Part shown: positions 11,344 to 24,889 of the stretch, piece after piece
Layout of the letters: every line of letters begins with the position of its first letter
Numbering within the stretch: the first letter of the stretch is position 1
Assembly (NCBI GenBank): GCA_007844125.1
Contig: CM017558.1
Coordinates: forward strand, 58,936,550-59,000,549
Length of the DNA: 64,000 bases
Reading direction: 5' to 3'
Source of the DNA: Sinonovacula constricta
Taxonomy: Eukaryota > Mollusca > Bivalvia > Cardiida > Solecurtidae
Program-made: the position numbers and the translations under genes
The notes under the pieces: model-generated
What the model saw: the letters and a program-made list of their open reading frames with translations, nothing else
What the model was told of the DNA's origin: nothing
Databases searched by the model: none

Positions 11344-12815
11344 AGTTAACCAGCTACCAGCTCAACCAGCTCCCAGGTAAACAGCTCCCATATCAACCCG
11401 CTCCCAGCTTAACCAGCTCCCTGATCAACCAGCTCCCAGTTAAACAGCTTCTATATCAACCAGCTCCCATATCAACCCGCTCCCACGTCAACCTGCTCTC
11501 AGTTAAACAGCTCCCAGCTTAACCATCTCCCAGCTTAACTAGCTCCCACATTTACCAGCTCCCATATCATCCAGCTCCCAAATCAACCAGCTCCCAGCTT
11601 AACCAGCTCCCATATCAACCCACTCCCATATCAACCAGCTCCCACATCGACCAGCTCCCAGGTAAACAGCCCCCATATCAACCTGCTCCCACATTAACCA
11701 GCTCCCAGCTTAACCAGCTCCCACATCAACCTGCTCCCAGTTAAACACCTCCCATATCAACCAGCTCCCAGATCAACCTGCTCCCATATCAACTAGCTCC
11801 CAGATCAACCTGCTCCCAGTTAAACACCTCCCATATCAACCAGCTCCCATATCAACCTGCTCCCAGTTAAACACCTCCCATATCAACCAGCTCCCAGATC
11901 AACCTGCTCCCATATCAACCAGCTCCCAGATCAACCAGCTCCCAGATCAACCTGCTCCCAGTTAAACACCTCCCATATCAACCAGCTCCCATATCAACCA
12001 GCTCCCATATCAACCTGCTCCCAGTTAAACACCTCCCATATCAACCAGCTCCAAGATCAACCTGCTCCCATATCAACCAGCTCCCAGATCAACCTGCTCC
12101 CAGTTAAACACCTCCCATATCAGCCAGCTCCCAGATCAACCTGCTCCCAGTTTACCAGGCCCAACATCAACCATCTTCCAGTTAACCAGCCCCCACATCA
12201 ACCAGCTCCCAGTTAACCAGCTCCCACATCAACCAGTTCCCAGTTAACCAGCTCCCACATCAACTAGTTCCCAGTTAACCAGCTCCCATATCAACCAGCT
12301 CCCAGATCAACCTGCTCCCATATCAACTAGCTCCCAGATCAACCTGCTCCCAGTTAAACACATCCCATATCAACCAGCTCCCATATCAACCTGCTCCCAG
12401 TTAAACACCTCCCATATCAACCAGCTCCCAGATCAACCAGCTCCCAGATCAACCTGCTCCCAGTTAAACACCTCCCATATCAGCCAGCTCCCAGATCAAC
12501 CTGCTCCCAGTTTACCAGGCCCAACATCAACCATCTTCCAGTTAACCAGCTCCCACATCAACCAGCTCCCAGTTAACCAGCTCCCACATCAACCAGTTCC
12601 CAGTTAACCAGCTCCCACATCAACTAGTTCCCAGTTAACCAGCTCCCATATCAACCAGCTCCCACACCAACCAGTTCCCAGTTAACCAGCTCCCACATCA
12701 ACCAGTTCCCAGTTAACCAGCTCCCACACCAACCAGTTCCCAGTTAACCAGCTCCCACATCAACCAGCTCCCAGTTAACCAGCTCCCATATCAACCTGCT
12801 TTCACTGGGACCTCA
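11344..12815. repeat. Minisatellite with units of about 16 bp, about 90 units
   Basis: Short units such as TCAACCAGCTCCCATA, TCAACCTGCTCCCAGT and TTAAACACCTCCCATA alternate. Higher-order blocks recur: the run at about 12121-12300 is repeated at about 12481-12660, including the unusual unit CCAGGCCCAACATCAACC. It lies inside the last intron; in the sense of the transcript the units read GGGAG-rich. Confidence 0.92.
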
Positions 12816-13219
12816 CTGATCAGGACCCTCACTTTCTTCTGCTGAGTAAAAAAATATGTCAAGGCAACTTTTGCAGTGTATGAACAAGAACAACTAGGTT
12901 TATATATATGTATTAGTAATTATTGGATGGCACCATGACACAGGATAGACAGATCATATTTTCATTAGATTCCCTGTCCTATGAGACATAGCGGACCGTT
13001 TCTGTGCTGTCATACGAGACAGGGAAGATTATATTAGTGCCAATGCTATGACTATCAAAGATATTTTGGACAATCAATATTCAGACCACCTACATGACTA
13101 TCTCTTTGTAAAAAGCGAAGACAATCTGCTGACCTTTCACACTTATTTAAACATCATGAAACCAAAAAGTGAACAGAGGATTGGTGCATGATTCCCAGCT
13201 AGGACACCAACCAACAGTA

Positions 13220-13340
13220 TTTCAATAATCCAGGGCCAGGAGTCACTTGAAGCAGATACAGAGCTCCCATCACTGTGATAGCATGTGATGGTCCTCTGAC
13301 ATATGTATGACACCACATCCAGGCCACATTATTCTGCACA
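13220..13340 (-). mobile_element. SINE family B, tail fragment
   Basis: The phrases AGGAGTCACTTGAAGCAGATAC and TATGACACCACATCCAGGCC match, with changes, the body of the fuller copies at 29035 and 42035. The tRNA-like head is missing. Confidence 0.5.
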
Positions 13341-13491
13341 GCCATGTAAATGTAAGCCAAAATAAAAGAATTTTAGCATGGATTAAACAAATGAAGCTGG
13401 TTAATTCTGCCACATTTTTAAAATAATGCTTGCTCTTACTTAGCTTCCTGCAATATGGAAAGCTAGCAAGACATTGCTAGAAAGTCAGTTA

Positions 13492-13560
13492 CAAATAGTG
13501 CAGATCCTGACCAGACAGTTCCCAGCAGGAGCCAACTGGGGGTATCTACAATATTTGTCA
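13492..13560. repeat. Dispersed hairpin repeat, good copy
   Basis: The left arm ACAAATAGTGCAGATCC and right arm GTATCTACAATATTTGT are near-complementary about the core CAGTTCCCAGCAGGAGCCAACTG. One of about 15 copies listed in the findings. Confidence 0.75.
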
Positions 13561-16004
13561 TACAGATGGATTCATGCTTAGAAGGTCAAGAAAATAAACA
13601 CTTGAATGATTGATGGTCACTGTACCCCTGGGTTTGTTCATAAGTGGCCTAATTCTATCTCTAGCCACTAACCACAACTATGGCAATAATGAGAGCCATT
13701 TCCTGTGGCCCAACAACCATCTGAAGCACAGCAATCTGTAACAATTATCTCACCTATTGAAACGTTTCCAGTTTATCTGAAATTTTAATTTCCCATACTC
13801 CACACTGTTTTGCAAACATTAATTTCTCAAATGGCCAAAACAGAAGAACATTTGGAAGAAGGTTTGAAGCACTATAACTGGTGCATGATGTTCAGTAAAA
13901 TTTAACTTCCAAAAAAACAATCTTCATGTAGTTGTTTGCATTTTTCTTTTAAGATTATTAACTAAGTTCATTTTAAAAGAAACTTTGTGGATAATGTTTT
14001 TTATAAGGAATGGTCTCAATATTCAAACTGAGTTAAATTAAAAGGACACAATTTATTAACAGATATAGTGGACTGATCAATTATGCACTGAGTTAACTAT
14101 TCTCGGGGACCCAGCTGATCAAAGAGCATGATTTTTGTGGCCGTGGCCCATCTACATTTGACAAATTCTGCAAATGAAGAGCGGTAAAGTGCAATTTCCT
14201 TTAGGTTTCATATGATTTAAAAGGCATTGATACTTAAAGTTTTGATCGATAACAGTTTATAAATCATTTGATAAAAACCCAGAGTGCCTATCCTGACTTT
14301 GGTTAATTTGTAACATAGACTGAGCACCAAATAGTGTAGATCTTGATTAGACAGCTCCTAGCAGGGGAAAACAGATTTAAATAACAAGCAAAGGTTCTTC
14401 TCTTGTTGCTAATTACTTTTCCTTATATAAAATTTTCAGTAATTGTTAATTCACTCCAAAAAGTAGAATTAATAAAAATAGCGACAGCATTTTTAGTGGT
14501 ATGGAATTTTCTGCTATTTTCATTCATAAGCTAAATGAAAGATATATAATTATGAAACATGAACATTTTATCTCAGACACTAAATTTAGAATGACTAATG
14601 ATCAAACATGAGTCTGAATGACGAATAAATAATTAACTATAAAACATGTAATGATAATCTAAGTGGTCAAAGTAAGTATTTTCTTTACATCCTGTATTGG
14701 GTTAGAAGTAACAGGATATCCACAATTAAAAGATAACTGAAAGTAATCCTCAACTTTAAAAATAGTTAATCATGCTCTTAGTGTGAGAAAATGTCATTTG
14801 GCTGTTTGTTGGAAACTAAGAGAGCATAATCATCATAATTATCATTATAATCAGTACTGTCAACATCATCATCATCATCATCATCAGTAGCATCACCATC
14901 ACCATTGTAATTATCATTACCAAAATGATCAGCAACTATTCAAAGAATGAAAGCTTGCAAAAAACAATAATTGATTTGGACATAGGCCCTATTATACTGG
15001 TCTCATGTAGTGATGGAAAGGTCACGCTATTTGGTGTCCGCATTCGCTATAAAAGTCATGATGATTATCAACCAGACATGATCAGGAACATCATCAACAT
15101 GACCATCAACATTACCACCACCACAAACACACACACAAAATATATAAAATATTAAAGAATCTAAGGTTGAACATAATAACCTTGACAAAGACATGGCCTA
15201 AAATATAGTGTATACAGATACACTGATGGTCTCAGATAGGTAACTATGTCCAGTCACATGAAGGTCACATAGTTGTGGTTACCTGGATGTTAGCCCTGAG
15301 TTTGCTGCATTTATAGTTGTTATCAATTCAAAATCTACATTATTTACTACCAACTAAATTCCAAGGTATGATCTATTGTTAGACCCAGCAGCTAAAAGTG
15401 CAGATCTTGATCAAAGAAACTCTAACTGGATGTACACAATTAGCCTCAGACTGATCAATTAGCAGGATCCAAGATAGGGAAGTAAATTCATAAAGAAGGC
15501 CACATGTGAGATTGTGGGAACTACAGGCTCTAGCCATGAGTCATGCCCCAAACATAGAGACAAAGGATGTAGTCCAGCATTTGGTTTATTTTTTTTTTAA
15601 AAGACAGTTTCCTTGTTAAAGGACACGCCCCTTTCAGAACAGTCACCTCTGACACTGCTAACAAAAATCAAGTGAACTTAAGTCCAACAAGATTTGAATG
15701 TGATTATGTTATTATTTATCTTTTAAATGTTCATATCATAATAGTTTTATTTAAATGATAAAGTTTTATGAATGCCAAAATATAAAAAAAGAAAGATTTT
15801 TTTTGAAAATGATAGCATTTGAAACAGAAATGTAAGGAACTTGTTATCCATTTAGCATTTAACTGACTTCTAGAGAAACAATTAGTAACATTTTAAAATT
15901 AATTGTATGAACTGTCATTATTTAGGATGTCAATAAATTTACATGAAAATGAAAAAATCGTAGAAAAAAATCTCACAAAAATATTCAAGTATTTCCGTTG
16001 TTGA

Positions 16005-16041
<37 letters not shown>

Positions 16042-19000
16042 CCATCATCAGTTGACAACTTTTGTCATTGATTAATTGATCATACATATTAATCAGTACA
16101 CTGCAAGTTCAAAGGTAAATATGCCTTACAGAATATCTCAGCATGATACAGCCTTTCACATAACAGCCTTTGTGCACTTCTGCAAACATGGATAAAACCA
16201 GTTCCAGATACATATATATATGTTGAAGGCTGCATATTTGTGGTTTCTGTAGCAGCGGGAGACATCAGAAATGTCAGTTTCAGCAAAAATCTCCAGTCTT
16301 TAAAATAATACTTAATAAATGAAAGTTTGTACAAAGTTAGCTGCAGATTTGTATTCATGGAACATACCTGTGGTTTGTGGTTAAAGATTTTCATACAACA
16401 GATGGTTTTTTAACATTTAAAAAGTTAGTCTCAGAAGAAAATCGGTTTCTTTTAACTTTCATTCAGCTTAACCATTCAGAGCAAGAATTCATTAAATGCA
16501 CCCTGTAGACTAAGCAGATATGTAATGAAGGACATTTGTCATGTTTTACTGTTTCATAGACTGGTGAAGGAAATGTATAAACTCACCAATGGACTACTAA
16601 AAGGAGACATTCATTATCTTTTTCAATACAACTTAACTAATTTATCATAAACATTTATCAATATCATTTTGTTTTGAATAGGTCCTCACATATAAAAACA
16701 CTGACATATATTAATCACTGACACAAGCAACTCCCCAGGGTGCTGGAACCAGAAAACATAGGGATTGGTTCCCATGTTTTGGAGATGGGTTCCTATCATT
16801 TCCATAGACAAATAAACATTAAGATTGATTTTCATAACAAATATACGACATATCAAATGTCAACTTTTTAGTCAGAGATTCATTTCAAAATCTATATAAA
16901 TCTATATATATTATCAAAATCTCTCTCTCCCGCTTCTCTCCCATTCTCTCTTTATACAAGTATGTGTGCTTTGATAAGTGAAGGTAAGCTGTTGTACAAA
17001 ATCTTTGTGTTTGATGACCAGTCCCATCTCTCACTATTCAACCTTGCTTTCATTGTAGCAGCAGAAGGTTAATGGATGAGAAAGGGTTTTTTTATGAAAT
17101 AAATACAAAAAGTCAACAAGAAAGAACATGGATGCGAGACATCGAAGGTGCTGCAGAGTGCATGTGCTGTAAACAAGAAGATGACTATTTTGGGAACTAA
17201 ACACTCTCTTACATTGTCTATTTATTACAAAAATGTTTGACAGTAACCAATCATTAACTCTGGTGGAAACTAGACTATCTGCTACTTAGCTTTCTTTCTT
17301 GTTGTCTGGTACATCTGTAATTACCAGCTGTATTGTTAACAGCAGGAGGATCTTTTGTTATTATTTACCAAAACCTCACCAAACAGCTCCTAATAATGCC
17401 TGCTACCTTTTTATAACTGAAATCTACAATTTATTGATACAGGAGGCATCTCTCTCCAGAGCTGCACCAAAAAAAAAGTTCTCGGCCCTGTCTTTGATAC
17501 AAAGGGCTTAATTTTCCTGCTTGCTTTATGTTTTGACAAATAAAGTTTAATTTAAATACCATGTTTGCAAAATGTTAAATTTATAATTATATATCGAATA
17601 ACAATTCACAATACATGTAGGCAATATAAACTGTTTGATGATTCTTTTGATTTGTATTTATTAGAATAAAAAATCCCAGTGAACTTTATATAATAATTAT
17701 TTGTTAATTATTAATTTTAACAGATTCCTCACAAATGTCATATTTATTGTTTTTTGTTTGCCTTTTTTAGACATTTCATAAATAATTGTGTACTTCCAAT
17801 AATTATACAAACACCTATGCTCTGTTAATTACAACATAATTAAAATAAATAATTAAAATATGCCTAATGCCACTGCATGTAAAAATATTTTAATACTAGA
17901 TATAAAAAAAATTGAGGGTAATAACAATGACTGTAGGTAAACACATCAAAAATGGTGGATTTTACTTTAAAGATCATAGCTAGTTCAGGCTTGGTTTCCA
18001 GCAAAATTTCAAGTATCAGGCACTATGGATAGGCAGTTTCAATTAGAGATAGAAAAGAGATCCTATTAGCAGTGAACAGTCTTATTCAATATTTCAAATT
18101 AATTTAGGAATACAACCTTATACATTTTGTGTTGCTGTTATATAGCCTTAACTAGCAACTTCATTCATTAAAATATTCAAGTCAATGCTGAAAAACTTCA
18201 GCTGCAGGCAATGATCCCAGATTTGTGATGAATATTTTCAAACAAACCTACAATTTTATTTCAACTAGTTAACCAAATTACCAAACAGCAATCTATTGCA
18301 CTAGACATGCTCCTGGCAAACATTTGGTGTATTGATCAAAGGTTTTTAAGTTGCTTTAAGTTATAGAAATTGGTGTGAGTAAAAACGGAATGTATCTGAG
18401 GAATTGAGAACTTATTAATTATAGAACTATAAAGCTGCAGGGCATGGAGAAAATGTCTGATTTCCAAATAAATACTTGTGAGAAATTTTTACTGAAGTAG
18501 GTGTAAAAGGGCATAAAGAAAATGTATGTTTATTTGATAAATTCTAAGAGAATTTTGAAATGATGAAAGTTAAGTGGATTTTAAAGGTGGTATCAGACAG
18601 TTTGTGCCAAGGTACCAAGGATTTTTTACTCAAATTATCAAATAAGTAAATGTTACTGGAAAAGGTCCTGCAAAAAATGTCCTATCTGAGCCATGCTTCA
18701 GAGATAGCTATGTTTAAACTAAGAAAGAAATGTGACCACTTACTTTTGAGATCACGTTATGTCACCATCTGAGTAGTCCACTCTGATGTCACTTTCTATT
18801 TTTAGCAGAGATAACTATCATGCTTATTTATGGATTTCAGAAAGAATGAACAATTTGAGTATTTTTTACTTGTCACTTGTCACAAAATGTTCCGATGTTA
18901 AAATTGTATTTACTAAGACTTATGTAAGAGTTTATGCAGAAATTATGCCTAAATATTACCAAACAGTGGAAACATGTTGTTACATGTATTTGATAAAGGC

Positions 19001-19879
19001 AAACTGCCATATACAACCTTTAAGCAAAAACAGTTCATACCCATGTTCCACAGTGCCTGACATTCTACGCAACCTTACCCAGTTTCCTGGTATCTGACAG
19101 AAATAATGAACAATGAAAACAACTATTACATTTGTTAATTACCAATATGACACCTGAAATTTAGTTGGTGATAATAGATGTGGCTTTATGAACCCTATCA
19201 GTCAAAAAAAGAGGGTTCTGAATGGACTAAAAAAAAGTGTCTGTGTGTGTGTGTGGACAATTAAAAGAATTGAAACTTGCTAAATGGAAGTGGAAATACA
19301 GCTAAGTCAGCTTATGGTAAGTACAATGACTATGAAGATAATTCATTTTGAAATATTTTGTGAAAATATTTTTCCATGTCTCAAGAAGGGCAGTAATTTT
19401 CTGAAAATGCTCCAATCTGCTATCTTGTCTGAAAATATCAGGTGTCCTTTGAAACCCTTATGACCAAGAGATAGCGCTGTTCTATTTGAAAAGGTTATCA
19501 TTCTGATAACCTTACCCCATTTGTACCTTGAAAGTTCAACAAAACATCTGACTGGCTTAATAGTAGGGACTCCCTCTCTCCTATGGGGGTTAAGTGCTAG
19601 AACCTTGCAAATAAGAGAAACAGGAGGTTGTGGGTTAAATCCAAGTTATGTGACATACACCTAGAGAACACACAGTTGCAGAATTACTGTCCTTGGTCAC
19701 TGTTTAACCTAATAACTGGAGGCTGTGGGTTTCATCCCAGTGACATAAACCTAGACAGTATACTGTTAAAGATTTACTGTCCCTGATTACTTTAGCTAAG
19801 CTATACATACAAGCCTTTCTGCTTTCTGCTTTCTGACTGGTTGAGAACAGTTGGTTTGGAAGTGATTTAATATTCAAAC

Positions 19880-20000
19880 TAACATTGCAGAAGACCCCAG
19901 ACAAATGTCTGGGTCAAACCACTGGCACTAGCAGGTCAGCTGGAAGACTTCAACTAGGACTTAAACCCATGGAGACAGAGGTATAAGGCAACTCGCAAGT
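19880..20000 (-). mobile_element. SINE family A fragment
   Basis: Shows CCCAGACAAATGTCTGGGTC, then CCACTGGCA, CAGCTGGAAGAC and a B-box relic (reverse of GGGTTTAAGTCC). Same order as the copy at 25535. Confidence 0.6.
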
Positions 20001-20240
20001 CAAAAATTAGGTATCCCGACAAACATTCTGATAAAGTGTTTTTACCAAAGGCATAAAATTAGTATCTTTCACTGAAATGAGGAAGCTTAATATTAATGTT
20101 TTTTAGTAGCGACTTTTTTTCCATTTCTTTAAAAGTAAATTCCTCAAGTTTTCAGAATACAAAACCACTTCAGATCAATCAATAATGCTAATATTATATA
20201 AGGGGAAACTTAATTATGCTTTTCCCCCACTTTCCACTTA

Positions 20241-20878
20241 CAAGGGGTAGTTAAGTTTTTAAAAAAAATTATTTTCTTCTTATATCTTTTTCTTCCACGA
20301 TCTTAAACTTTAATATTCATTTAGACAGTATGTTTATATCTTAGAGTTATTGAAACTCTTTTCATAGTCTTCATGAACACCATCTAATCTAATTGCCAGT
20401 GCTAACTTTTTACATTTAGTTACAATAATTTGACAGTTTCTGTTCATACCACGGTCAAGCACAAAATGCACGCTTTCATTTATTAATGGTAGGCCTTTCT
20501 TTAACTATGTCATTTACACTTGCATTGATTGGATACACTGTCTTTTGTGTTATATATATATATATAAATAACACAAAAGACAGTGTATCCAATCAATGCA
20601 AGTGTAAATGACATAGTTAAAGAAAGGCCTACCATTAATAAATGAAAGCGTGCATTTTGTGCTTGACCGTGGTATGAACAGAAACTGTCAAATTATTGTA
20701 ACTAAATGTAAAAAGTTAGCACTGGCAATTAGATTAGATGGTGTTCATGAAGACTATGAAAAGAGTTTCAATAACTCTAAGATATAAACATACTGTCTAA
20801 ATGAATATTAAAGTTTAAGATCGTGGAAGAAAAAGATATAAGAAGAAAATAATTTTTTTTAAAAACTTAACTACCCCT

Positions 20879-20880
<2 letters not shown>
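20241..20880. repeat. 640-bp near-perfect palindrome with no spacer
   Basis: The sequence from 20241 rightwards (CAAGGGGTAGTTAAG) is the exact complement of that from 20880 leftwards. Arms of about 320 bp meet at a TATATA centre (20560/20561); comparing line by line, the only mismatch seen is at 20554/20567. A long TA run starts directly at 20881. No coding frame is supported in the arm. Confidence 0.9.

Positions 20881-20935
<55 letters not shown>
20881..20935. repeat. TA dinucleotide microsatellite
   Basis: About 27 uninterrupted TA units immediately after the palindrome. Confidence 0.97.
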
Positions 20936-20937
<2 letters not shown>

Positions 20938-20940
20938 AGA

Positions 20941-20972
20941 CAGAGAGAGAGAGGAGAGAGGAGAGAGAGAGA

Positions 20973-21005
<33 letters not shown>

Positions 21006-21019
21006 AGAGAGAGAGAGAT
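20941..21019. repeat. GA microsatellite
   Basis: GAGAGA run with AAAG interruptions, following the TA run. Confidence 0.95.
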
Positions 21020-23368
21020 CTGTCTTTAAAAAAACAACAGATTTTGTGCATGATAATTGCTTGAAATTTACTTAAATAAAATCTACAAATATAAGCACTG
21101 TTACCTACCTAGACACTGCCAGAGACTGGGCAGATAACAGTGCAGATGCTGATTAGACAGCTGACAATGGTAGCTACCTAATGAGGACATGCACTACTTG
21201 TTTAAGCGTTATCAAGTGGTGATAAGCTGGCTGAGAGTGACAAATGGCACTTGAATTGTTGCACTTTCTCCACTGACAGGAGTTGTTTTGAGAGTGACAA
21301 ATGGCACTTGAATTGTTGCACTTGCTCCACTGACAGGAGTTGTACACATACTAGATCTTAGCCTGCTATTCTTGTATTTATAAGGCTTAGGCAAACAGTG
21401 TAGATCCAGATCAGCTACTTCACTGCTGGGAGCTGTCTGATCAGGATCAGGATCTTTAATATTTGATGCTCAGTCTCTACTTATATGTTTATTAAATATT
21501 AAAGCAAAAATCCAGAGAATTTAGCATGGGTTTTTTAACAAAAGGAGGCAAGCTTAAAGGTTAGGTGACCATGTGTTTAGAAATCCTAAAAAGACTTCTT
21601 ATCAGGTCATGTGTTCATGGAAAAGTGCAACACTATATCTATTTATAGTGGGCTTTGTCTCCACATGGGATTTTCTTACTTGAAAGTGTTGATTTTACAT
21701 CGCACTAACAGTTATAAGTAGATTAAACACCATATAGAGACTTCCAGTGTTGCGGAAAGCCTCTTAACATTTTTTTTTACAAAAATCCACAGATGCATCA
21801 CAGACTGGACAGAATGTTTTCATTCTCAAAATAGTGTAGATCCAGCTCATCCATCTTCTACTGGGTGCTGTTTGATAAGGAAATATGCTCTTTGCTGCCT
21901 TGGCTCTATAAAGACATTGTATTTTGTAGGCAGGGGATTGTCTCGCCATTTTGGGAACAGGACCTGACCAATTCCCCCACCCCTCAATCCCTACCCGCAT
22001 TGTGAATTTCTCACATAATTTTTTTAAAGACAAAATTGGGGAAAAATTTAACCATTTTATTCATACTAAATAACACAAAACAAAATCAAATATGTGGGTC
22101 ATTCAGCTACTTTTATATTTCACTTATTCATAAAGTAATATCTTTTTCTCATGTAAATGAAGTAGTCAGTTATGTAATTTATTTGACAAGGGGTAAGAAT
22201 TACATTTAATTTACTCTTTGTTCTTTGAATAGGAAATTTCTCCTTTAAATTGGGGAAAGAACACAAAGTTTTTGCAATAGGGAACATGTTCGAATATCCA
22301 TCTTAAAAATAGGCCAAAAGAAACACCCTGGTAGGCATAAAGTTTTGGCAAATAACTGAATATTAAAAAATGTAGCATAAAGCATGATATGTTCAGGTAC
22401 TTATGACGAAGTAATAACTGCCCTAAAGAACTAAAAAAGGCATCAGTAATAAATTTAAAATTAGTTGCTTTCTCTTAAATTAGTTAGATTTAATTTAATT
22501 AATGTCAGAATAAAAAAATACTAGAAAATATTGTAATAGAAAATCTTGTAAGTTCCCCTGAAGCACAGTTAAGAAAACTGCCTTGTACTAAATACCTGAA
22601 AAAACCCACACCTTCCCTTCCTGGGTCACTAAGACAGAACGCAAACAACATATAGAAAATAGCAAAGATAATTGTACAATTACACCCACATTTCTTTCCA
22701 TGAAAAAACGTTTAACACCCACACTTTTTAGTTACTTATCAATTATTTGTCATGTAATTTATAAATTATTTTCATTATTGTTAAAAATATAGGTATCTTG
22801 AAATTTCGAAAATGGAAGTATAAAGGTCTAAGGTTGCAGTGGTGGATCAAGGATTTTTATTACAGAGTGCTTGATTTATTTTGTATGTTTTAAACATAGT
22901 TCATGCAGGAGTATTTGAAATTCTTTACTGACACTAGAAATTGAAATCAGCCTTTCAAACCTATACATAAGTATATATAAGAGACATATAATTTTAAATT
23001 TGACTGATTTATATTTATTTATATTAAATTGTATTATTCTAGTCTGGTACAAAAATTGGAAGAAGGTAGGTGAAGAAAAAAAAAAGAAAGCTGCCTATTT
23101 ACACATAATAATCCTCCAATGGATGAAATTGAGACTGAGGCAAACAGTGCCATGAGAACTGACTGATCAGGATTTGCACTATTTACTAAAAAGTATGTGT
23201 AAGCATGATGAGTAACCTCATATGAAAGCTGACTAATGGATAATTAACTCTTACTTTAGACTATAAACTACCATCATGCTGCAGTTTTTGTTTATAATCC
23301 ATGCTAATGCGAAGTCATCTTCTCATATTGACATGTAAAGATTGAGCCATATTGAATGAGACTAAGCT
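21020..23368. other. Intron stretch with several hairpin-repeat copies
   Basis: Hairpin copies or arms lie near 21138-21175, 21390-21462, 21829-21895 and 23139-23188. A 57-bp tandem duplication (GAGAGTGACAAATGGCACTT) lies at 21233-21345. A possible transposon terminus CAGTGGTGGATCAAGGATTT lies at about 22838. No exon is seen. Confidence 0.45.
21390..21462. repeat. Dispersed hairpin repeat, good copy
   Basis: Left arm CAAACAGTGTAGATCCAGAT, core CACTGCTGGGAGCTGTCTGA, right arm TCAGGATC then TTTAATATTTG. Confidence 0.7.
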
Positions 23369-23440
23369 GCAAGTAGTGCAGACCCAGACCAGACAGCTCC
23401 CAGAGGGTGCTAGCTGATCTGGATCTACAGTATTTGTTTA
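23369..23440. repeat. Dispersed hairpin repeat, best copy
   Basis: Left arm AAGTAGTGCAGACCCAGACC, core CAGACAGCTCCCAGAGGGTG, right arm CTGATCTGGATCTACAGTAT. The arms can pair over about 25 bp with few mismatches. The right end runs straight into the 51-bp minisatellite. Confidence 0.8.
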
Positions 23441-24091
23441 GCATGATCTGATCATGCTAAGCAGACAAGGTTCAACAACTGTATTTGTTAAGCATGATCA
23501 GATCATGCTAAGCAGACAAGGTTCAACAACTGTATTTGTTAAGCATGATCAGATCATGCTAAGCAGACAAGGTTCAACAACTGTATTTGTTAAGCATGAT
23601 CAGATCATGCTAAGCAGACAAGGGTCAACAACTGTATTTGTTTAGCATGATCTGATCATGCTAAGCAGACAAGGGTCAACAACTGTACTTGTTTAGCATG
23701 ATCTGATCATGCTAAGCAGACAAGGGTCAACAACTGTATTTGTTTAGCATGATCTGATCATGCTAAGCAGACAAGGGTCAACAACTGTATTTGTTTAGCA
23801 TGATCTGATCATGCTAAGCAGACAAGGGTCAACAACTGTATTTGTTTAGCATGATCTGATCATGCTGAGCAGACAAGGTTCAACAACTGTATTTGTTTAG
23901 CAATATCAGATCATGCTAAGCAGACAAGGATAAACAACTGTATTTGTTTAGCATGATCTGATCATGCTAAGCAGACAAGGGTCAACAAACTGTATTTGTT
24001 TAGCATGATCAGATCATGCTAAGCAGACAAGGGTCAACAACTGTATTTGTTTAGCATGATCAGATCGTGCTAAGCAGACAAGGGTCAACAA
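23428..24091. repeat. 51-bp palindromic minisatellite, 13 copies
   Basis: Each unit contains GTATTTGTTTAGCATGATC followed by N and GATCATGCTAA, so a 23-bp palindrome (11+1+11) is present in almost every unit, followed by GCAGACAAGG and TCAACAACT. The first units read TTAAGC..A..; later ones read TTTAGC..T... The unit length is a multiple of three, which explains a spurious open frame with a 17-residue repeat. Confidence 0.95.
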
Positions 24092-24889
24092 TTGAAGCAG
24101 GGGAAGTATTAAACATCAGAAGGTCAGGTGTAATTACAGCCTCTATAACAGTAACTCTTAATAAATATTTTCAGATTTATTGAACACGTTTCCAATTATT
24201 GGGATGTTTATTTATCTCAATGACATATCAACATCAAGGGCGGCCAACAAAACTGGCAGGAAATTCATACAAGCAAATAATTAATTATTTTTGTCTAACA
24301 GAAATCTTTCATCTTACAGCCATTTTAATTACTTTTGTAAAGAGGCTCTAAAACTGTAAGTTTTAAATGGTGTGTGATTTAAAAAAATGGCACTAGAATA
24401 TGTATTTTGTCTTTAAGTTAAAGAGCTGTTAACCTACTTGTCTCTAAAAACAACAACAAAAATGTTATAAAAGCAAACAAAAAATGCTTATTTTTGGGTA
24501 GAATCAAACATAGGACCTCTTGTACAGGTTGTTTCATGGAAACTTTGTATCTGCATGTTATTTGTAGTTCTATTATACATTGCAACTGGCACAATGTTGA
24601 TATATGGCTTTGATTATAACCAAAAAGCATTAAATCTTGATGGGTTTCACCTAGCAGCCCTTATCACCTTATTTGTATTATAGTCGGCCCAAGGAGGGGT
24701 TAATTACCATTATTTGGTCGGTCCTTTGGGTTATTTCTTGTTTTGAATTGTTTTCCAGATTACATTGTTTCACAGTGGTCAGTATGGCTTTTTAAGAGTC
24801 AAATTGTAAGTTAAAGGATTTAAAAAAATAATAATTTTGTTTTGTTTTATAAATACATCTCAGTGATACAATTAAGGTTTTTAATGTGA

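Larger units (their letters stand above)
12816..20240. other. Intron stretch without genes
   Basis: Besides the SINE fragment and hairpin copy listed separately, it holds hairpin copies near 14325-14375 and 15388-15440, ATC microsatellites at about 14863-14885 and 16008-16040, and a possible worn tandem tRNA-like repeat at 19565-19790 (GTGGGTTAAATCC and GTGGGTTTCATCC about 96 bp apart). No coding exon is seen. Confidence 0.4.

Noticed and set aside
18786..19097. 103-codon plus-strand frame as a gene
   Set aside because: No recognisable domain, AT-rich random composition, within the long UCHL3 intron and no splice context; likely chance.
20815..21075. Frames rich in Tyr-Ile and Arg-Glu on both strands
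   Set aside because: Pure translation of TA and GA microsatellites.
23454..23645. Open frame with a repeated 17-residue unit
   Set aside because: It follows the 51-bp palindromic minisatellite; later units change register and composition without regard to codons.
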